Source of the DNA: a virus
Virus record (IMG/VR): IMGVR_UViG_3300046734_000435
Location: 1-39,349 of that record
DNA length: 39,349 nt
Reading direction: 5' to 3' (one strand)
Numbering within the stretch: position 1 is the first letter of the stretch; each line of letters starts with the position of its first letter. This document shows positions 35,008-39,349 of this stretch, piece after piece. Below the pieces are notes generated by a model. It saw nothing but the letters and a program-made list of their open reading frames with translations. It ran no database searches and was not told the origin of the DNA. The position numbers and the translations under genes were made by a program.

Positions 35008-37536
35008 TTATCCATTAAAATATTTTGTACCAAATGAAAAATCTTCATTAGGGTCGTGCATCCATGAAAAATCAGAATTCTTTAATTGCCAATCATTACT
35101 ATGGTTTGGAGATTTTACAAATACTCTCAAAACATCACTGCCGCGTCTTTCATACATGTTTGCAAATACAGGATATCTTTGTCCTGCTGTTAGATATTTA
35201 GAGTATTCCTGAGATGCAAATCTTTTACCATGATCCCCACCATTGTCAACTTGTGCGTTTGCGCGAGTCCTAGTACTTTTAAATTTTGCATGGTCTCCTA
35301 ACCAAAAATAACTACCATCATCTGAATACGTATTAAATTTGTATGTACCAGAAACATGTGGTACAATATATCCATGATACATAGATACATAATAGTTACC
35401 AATATTTTCTGGAGTATCCATTTGGCTTTCAATATACTTAACTGTTGCAGGTCTACCACCACGATAGTACCCATACCCACCTAATAATTTACTATCGCCC
35501 CACCAACCCCATACGTGATATCTGACAACGCCAGGTGACAGTGGTGGTAAAGTTCTTTTAGTATTTGCCAATGCATCAGCACTTGTAGAACCAGTTCTAT
35601 TTAAATTCATTCCAGACCATGCTAAAGTAAATGCATGTGGATTTGTAGATGATGTTTGTTGTTTAAATCCGGCCTTTGCAACAGTTTTAATAGGTATATT
35701 ATTTGTATCTCTAAATACGATAGTAAATATTTCTGATGAGTCATTTGCATGTTGTGGAAAGTTATATACTTTTCCTGAGTCCGCCTTTGATGCAATTTTT
35801 GTATAAACTACAAAACCATTTTCACCACCAGAAAATGACTGTAAACTCCACCCTGCAGGCCTTGCTGAATTATATTCAGTTTCTGTACGTACAGAACTTG
35901 GATTAGAAAATCTTTGTATTGCAACTATTAAATCATTATCTTTTATTCCTGATTGTAAATTTGCACTAAATCCAACATCCTGTATACCAACTCCAACTTG
36001 GTTAAGATCATTTATATTTGGCCCATCAACTTCTAACGCCAACATAAATCCGTTATTATACGAACCTGTATCGTTTTGATCTAATTTCCATTTTGGTAAT
36101 TTTTCACCTCGATTGTATAGAGAATATCCCCATTCAAAGTTTGTGCCCGTCAACTTACCAGATTCCAGTGGAGGTGTGATTAGGAAACTTGGAGCTGCAT
36201 CGGAACTCACCCCAGCAATTAATATTACTGGATTTGGTAAAATACTGGATGCAGTAATAGTTGTCGTATTATCCACATAAACTGCACTTAAAGGAATATA
36301 ATCTTTCTTTTGTTTTATTTGTATATCGGAAATACTAACAAAATTTTCTGAGTTAATAAACAATGGATATACTTTATTCCAATTATTGTTATTCTTTACA
36401 TAAACTTCTCTGATTTCTTTCCATGCACCAGAATCTTTTGCATATATTTCTTTTGGAACCCACCATTTTGTCCTATCATTTCCTAATGGACTTAGTAAAG
36501 TACCTGTCGAATTGTTTGGTTTAACATCTCTTACTACATTATGACCATTTTTTGATATAACAGAAAATCTAAAAAATCTCTTATTCGCACCACGGCCAAT
36601 ATTATCACCAGAAACGTATGGTCTACCATCACCTATAACTTCAACTCCCTGATACTCACCACCCTGATTAAAGTAGAAATTTGCAGTTGCATCACCATTT
36701 TTATAATGAGTTATAGTTGATGTGCCTTTGAAAAAACAAAATCCTGCTCCATCATATTTACCGCCAGAATGATGTGGTTGTACAATTTTAATATAACAGT
36801 TTCCACTTGCATTTCTCACGTTCATACTCATTAGTGCCCAAGAGTTTTGTCTAAAGTCAAAGTTTAGTGTCTGCATTACACGACCATCAGATTTTCTCAC
36901 CAATGTCATGATATATTTTTCTCTGGTCATATCTGTATATTCCAGACCATTACTATCATTACCAATGATATAATAAAATGAAAGAGTATCCATTCCAGTT
37001 GCATTAAATGTTGGGGATTGCCAAGAACGAGGATAATGTGTACCTATTTGTACATATCCTGTAATATCATTTCTGTTTGCAATGATACCATGTTTGGATG
37101 CACCACCAGTATCGCCAGAACCACTACCAAATCCACGGTTCTTTGCATCTAGTTTAAGACTCACTCTAGTCTCTGTCCAAGATAAGGGTTCGTTTGTTGC
37201 ATCAATTCTTGCAACTTCTGTCCAAGGGCCCTCTTCTGTTTCACATGCCTCTAATGATAAAATTCTATCACCTGTACCAATATTTGCAGGCCAAGTTAAA
37301 TCATACGTGATATATGGATTTTCTCCCTGTTTTCTAGGATGGTTATCATCGATAGTAAAAACAGGTGTATACATTCTATCTAAATTATTTTCACTGTAAT
37401 TTTTAAGTGGCTCATATAATCTGGCATCGACTGCCTTCAACCCTCTACCCTTATTACCAGAGTGTTGGATTTGCAAATCTACTTTATACTCTACGTTCTG
37501 TTGATTAAGAGTATCATCTTTGACATAGTATGCCAT
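35008..37536 (-). CDS. Large structural protein with C-terminal PA14-like domain
   Basis: An 842-residue protein. The N-terminus (MAYYVKDDTLNQQNVEYKVDLQIQHSGNKG) is followed by beta domains with YDLTWPANIGTGDRILSLEACE, FYYIIGND and VMQTLNFDFRQNSWALMSMNVR. A linker near residue 365 has two W-x-P/x-EIYAKDSGAWKEI and EVYVKNNNNWNKV repeats, a common marine fibre motif. Residues about 705-812 resemble PA14/GLEYA: YVSMYHGYIVPHVSGTYKFNTYSDDGSYFWLGD, then YSKYLTAGQRYPVFANMYERRGSDVLRVFV. The DDGSYFWLG loop holds the adjacent Asp pair that binds calcium and sugar in lectin-like PA14 domains. Inferred role: glycan-binding tail adhesin. It follows the 376-aa fibre by 12 bases in one operon. Confidence 0.91.
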   Translation of the reverse strand: MAYYVKDDTLNQQNVEYKVDLQIQHSGNKGRGLKAVDARLYEPLKNYSENNLDRMYTPVFTIDDNHPRKQGENPYITYDLTWPANIGTGDRILSLEACETEEGPWTEVARIDATNEPLSWTETRVSLKLDAKNRGFGSGSGDTGGASKHGIIANRNDITGYVQIGTHYPRSWQSPTFNATGMDTLSFYYIIGNDSNGLEYTDMTREKYIMTLVRKSDGRVMQTLNFDFRQNSWALMSMNVRNASGNCYIKIVQPHHSGGKYDGAGFCFFKGTSTITHYKNGDATANFYFNQGGEYQGVEVIGDGRPYVSGDNIGRGANKRFFRFSVISKNGHNVVRDVKPNNSTGTLLSPLGNDRTKWWVPKEIYAKDSGAWKEIREVYVKNNNNWNKVYPLFINSENFVSISDIQIKQKKDYIPLSAVYVDNTTTITASSILPNPVILIAGVSSDAAPSFLITPPLESGKLTGTNFEWGYSLYNRGEKLPKWKLDQNDTGSYNNGFMLALEVDGPNINDLNQVGVGIQDVGFSANLQSGIKDNDLIVAIQRFSNPSSVRTETEYNSARPAGWSLQSFSGGENGFVVYTKIASKADSGKVYNFPQHANDSSEIFTIVFRDTNNIPIKTVAKAGFKQQTSSTNPHAFTLAWSGMNLNRTGSTSADALANTKRTLPPLSPGVVRYHVWGWWGDSKLLGGYGYYRGGRPATVKYIESQMDTPENIGNYYVSMYHGYIVPHVSGTYKFNTYSDDGSYFWLGDHAKFKSTRTRANAQVDNGGDHGKRFASQEYSKYLTAGQRYPVFANMYERRGSDVLRVFVKSPNHSNDWQLKNSDFSWMHDPNEDFSFGTKYFNG

Positions 37537-37548
37537 TTATTGCCCTCT

Positions 37549-38679
37549 TTATACTCTATACCAAACATCACCATTAGAACCACCAGATGGTAGATTTGAA
37601 CTAATTGTTTGGTTGTGTTGCGACTGATTACCTAAATTTCTTTTTGAAAAAGATTGTATGTGTCCTGATGAATCGACAATCACTTTATCAATCACTTCAG
37701 TACCATTGGTATTTACAGATGATGGATTATGTGTTGCGTGTGAATATGTAAATGCTGCAGAATCATATACAATTAAAGTGTCACCAGATGTTGGTGGTGT
37801 TTCTAATTTAAGAGCAAGTTGATTATAGATATTTGTATCTTCGTTTATTAATGATTGTAAAGAAACATCTACTGCCTCTAATTTAACATCAACTGCATTA
37901 ATATCGCCCTTAATATTATCTGTTATTGCATATGTATTTCCACCATCTGATGTGTAAACGCCGGCAGAGTTCAATCCAATATTTGTTTGTGATTTAGTTA
38001 ATCTATTGTCTAATCCAACAATAGATTGAATATTTTGATTAATTCTATTTTCATTTGTCGCAGACTGAGTATCTAATGCAACCAAAGATTCTTTAACAGT
38101 ACCAGTAATATAATTACCAACTAACGTAATATTACCACTAGAATCTGCACCAAGATTTGTTTGCGTATTATTTAATATATCAGCTTCTTCTTTAATCTTC
38201 GTGTCTAATAAATTGTCTGCATTTGCGAGAGAAACAGATGTTGACAAATAATTAGATGTTGTTGGTTGGATATATTGTCCAGCTGGTGTTAGACCTGCAT
38301 TTAATTCAACTGCATCAATACTTTGTTGCAATCCAACATCGGCATCAATCCTTGAATTCTTTTCAGTTAAAACTTCTGAATCAGTATATGCGACTAAAAC
38401 ATCATGTGCATTATTTAAACTCTCAACAAGGTTTGCACCAGCATATGCAACATCAATACTTCCAAGAGGACCAATATTCGAAATATTGGTATTAATTAAT
38501 GTTTCGTGTTCGTTAAACGCTCCTACTACAGTCTTACTATCTGTAGATAGTCCGTTAAAATCTCCTACTAGTGCCTGTACATATAATGCATGGTCTCTAA
38601 TTTCATTAGTTTTAGTGGCCCAAACGTCAAACGTATCAGTTCTAATAACTTGTGTTAGTGATGGATATGTAAATGCCAT
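37549..38679 (-). CDS. Tail fibre protein with GAGL/NYL-type repeats
   Basis: A 376-residue fibre. Residues 1-95 include VWATKTNEIRDHALYVQALVGDFNGL and the SLNNAHDVLVAYTDSE helix. Residues about 125-160 hold a repeat (NAGLTPAGQYIQPTTSNYL, then SVSLANADNLLD), with two weaker copies after it (TNLGADSSG...NYI and TNIGLNSAGVYTSDGG). These match the repeats of the 858-aa fibre. The C-terminus has DTLIVYDSAAFTYSH, the SSNLPSGGSNGDVWYRV ending typical of phage fibres, in which GDVWYR is the usual last strand. It starts one base after the preceding small gene. Inferred: trimeric fibre or a fibre-baseplate linker; the copies shared with the 858-aa fibre suggest common ancestry or recombination between them. 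Confidence 0.9.
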   Translation of the reverse strand: MAFTYPSLTQVIRTDTFDVWATKTNEIRDHALYVQALVGDFNGLSTDSKTVVGAFNEHETLINTNISNIGPLGSIDVAYAGANLVESLNNAHDVLVAYTDSEVLTEKNSRIDADVGLQQSIDAVELNAGLTPAGQYIQPTTSNYLSTSVSLANADNLLDTKIKEEADILNNTQTNLGADSSGNITLVGNYITGTVKESLVALDTQSATNENRINQNIQSIVGLDNRLTKSQTNIGLNSAGVYTSDGGNTYAITDNIKGDINAVDVKLEAVDVSLQSLINEDTNIYNQLALKLETPPTSGDTLIVYDSAAFTYSHATHNPSSVNTNGTEVIDKVIVDSSGHIQSFSKRNLGNQSQHNQTISSNLPSGGSNGDVWYRV

Positions 38680-38680
38680 T

Positions 38681-38899
38681 TTAAGTTCTCTCTACTAGTA
38701 TTTTTAATAATTCTTTTATTTCTTGCACTTCTGTTTTAAGGTTGTCTATTTCTCTTTCAGTTTTATCAAATCGATTTACTCTTTTCATATAGTTTCTATA
38801 TGATTGTATATCTGTATTAATAACCGCCTTTGAGTGCGGATCTCTGCGTAGATTTTTTTCTTCCTTAACTATCATAAAATCATTTATATCTCTACTCAT
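38681..38899 (-). CDS. Small coiled-coil protein
   Basis: A 72-residue protein beginning MSRDINDFMIVKEEKNLRRDPHSKAVIN and ending in a heptad-rich helix (EREIDNLKTEVQEIKELLKILVERT), a probable coiled coil for oligomerisation. I cannot name it; small proteins of this shape are usual between baseplate genes of marine T4-like phages. The TATAAATA octamer abuts its ATG directly, leaving no room for a ribosome site. An alternative in-frame ATG is residue 9. It ends one base before the 376-aa fibre gene, indicating translational coupling. Inferred: minor structural or assembly protein. Confidence 0.83.
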   Translation of the reverse strand: MSRDINDFMIVKEEKNLRRDPHSKAVINTDIQSYRNYMKRVNRFDKTEREIDNLKTEVQEIKELLKILVERT

Positions 38900-38907
38900 T
38901 ATTTATA
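38900..38907 (-). promoter_or_regulatory. TATAAATA octamer abutting a start codon
   Basis: Minus strand TATAAATA immediately followed by the ATG at 38899 of the small coiled-coil gene. A perfect octamer, but a transcript from it would begin inside that gene, so it may serve the 376-aa gene downstream, or the small gene may start at residue 9 (ATG at 38875). Confidence 0.4.
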
Positions 38908-38910
38908 ATC

Positions 38911-39349
38911 CTAAGTGGCGAGTGCAACAATTCTTAAATCTGAGACACGAGGCACTATAGAAGAATTTTTACTTCTCAATACAATTTTAACGCCAAACCC
39001 AATGAATTCTTCAATATCTCTTATATCATACTCAAATTCCCTAAAGTCACTTATTGAATTTGCAGGAATTCCATACCCATCTGGTCTTTCAATGAAAGTA
39101 TATGGCAATTTTCTATATTCAAGTGAATCACTACTTTTAGTTTTGTAATATAAGTCAATATCTGTATCTGCAGGTCTATTCGCAGTAATAACAATTTTCA
39201 TAGATTTAGATGGCTGTGCAAGTTGGATTTCTCTAGTGATATATGTTGCATCAACAGAACCACCCGTCGATTCTAGTTCACTCACAAATCCTGTATAAAC
39301 ATGTCCAATATTACCAGATGCGAGGTTGGTATCCGTTTGAATACCATTC
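38911..39349 (-). CDS. C-terminal end of a structural protein (partial)
   Basis: The last 146 residues of a protein whose 5' part lies beyond the right edge. The frame is open to the edge: before the GTG at 39285, the codons read GIQTDTNLASGNIGHVYTG in phase, so that GTG is an internal Val and not a start. The visible part is a beta-rich domain with EIQLAQPSKSMKIVITANRPADTDIDLYYKTKSSD, YGIPANSISDFREFEYDI, FGFGVKI-like strands and the closing VPRVSDLRIVALAT. A similar closing domain, ending in a motif like vPxvxDLRxIAL, is one I associate with large baseplate-proximal structural proteins of marine T4-like phages. No function is assignable from this end alone. Confidence 0.87.
   Translation of the reverse strand, partial: NGIQTDTNLASGNIGHVYTGFVSELESTGGSVDATYITREIQLAQPSKSMKIVITANRPADTDIDLYYKTKSSDSLEYRKLPYTFIERPDGYGIPANSISDFREFEYDIRDIEEFIGFGVKIVLRSKNSSIVPRVSDLRIVALAT

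Noticed and set aside
39283-39285. GTG as start codon of the right-edge gene
   Set aside because: The frame stays open upstream to the window edge with fibre-like sequence, so this is an internal valine.
1-39349. A diversity-generating retroelement acting on the adhesins
   Set aside because: No reverse transcriptase gene and no obvious template/variable repeat pair with adenine-biased differences were seen in the window; one could lie outside it.
1-39349. tRNA genes, integrase, transposase or attachment sites
   Set aside because: None seen; coding sequences cover nearly everything and the largest gap between genes is under 100 bases.

Overview
This window is a block of virion genes from a lytic, T4-like tailed phage (a myovirus of the marine cyanophage/pelagiphage kind). 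All 24 recognised genes lie on the minus strand, almost without gaps, and none is metabolic, replicative or integrative. The DNA is AT-rich. Most gene groups are preceded by the octamer TATAAATA (or CATAAATA) on the minus strand, which matches the late promoter of T4-type phages. The phage assignment rests on this promoter, on the spike protein and on many fibre motifs common in marine myoviruses. The host cannot be read from the sequence.

Layout in the direction of transcription (right to left). (1) 39349-34408: the end of a large structural protein cut by the window edge, a small coiled-coil protein, a repeat-containing fibre, a large protein with a C-terminal PA14-like domain, and a glycine-tailed small protein. 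(2) 34372-25566: three large paralogues (582, 1262 and 1049 aa) sharing a C-terminal module ending in a GNGMR signature; a strong hairpin terminator follows at 25514-25540. (3) 25476-19010: an acidic protein with nine 42-bp tandem repeats, a large unrecognised protein, and a PAAR spike-tip protein fused to a CHAP-like peptidoglycan amidase. (4) 18991-10329: a 1062-aa protein with two PKD domains, a 314-aa protein, a fourth GNGMR paralogue (1346 aa) and a short fibre-tip-like protein. (5) 10265-7689: an 858-aa fibre with a cupredoxin-like domain and five copies of a fibre repeat, followed by a terminator. (6) 7607-1: two tiny proteins, a 330-aa fibre protein and an array of adhesin-like genes. 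Four of the array genes start with the same 'MADSNL' N-terminal domain but carry different C-terminal modules (short core only, LamG-like, or an extended propeller-like region). The last runs off the left edge.

Together these genes look like the distal baseplate, tail spike and host-recognition apparatus. The PAAR-amidase would pierce and digest the cell wall. The PKD, PA14, LamG, cupredoxin and propeller-like proteins are candidates for surface binding. The GNGMR paralogues probably form a repeated structural assembly. The late-promoter map divides the block into about ten units, each headed by a major structural gene.

The most interesting points are the modular MADSNL adhesin array, the four-member GNGMR family, the complete type-1 copper ligand set in a fibre, the acidic tandem-repeat protein beside the spike, and two genes whose late-promoter box lies so close to the start codon that their mRNA would be leaderless. 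No gap between genes exceeds 100 bases.
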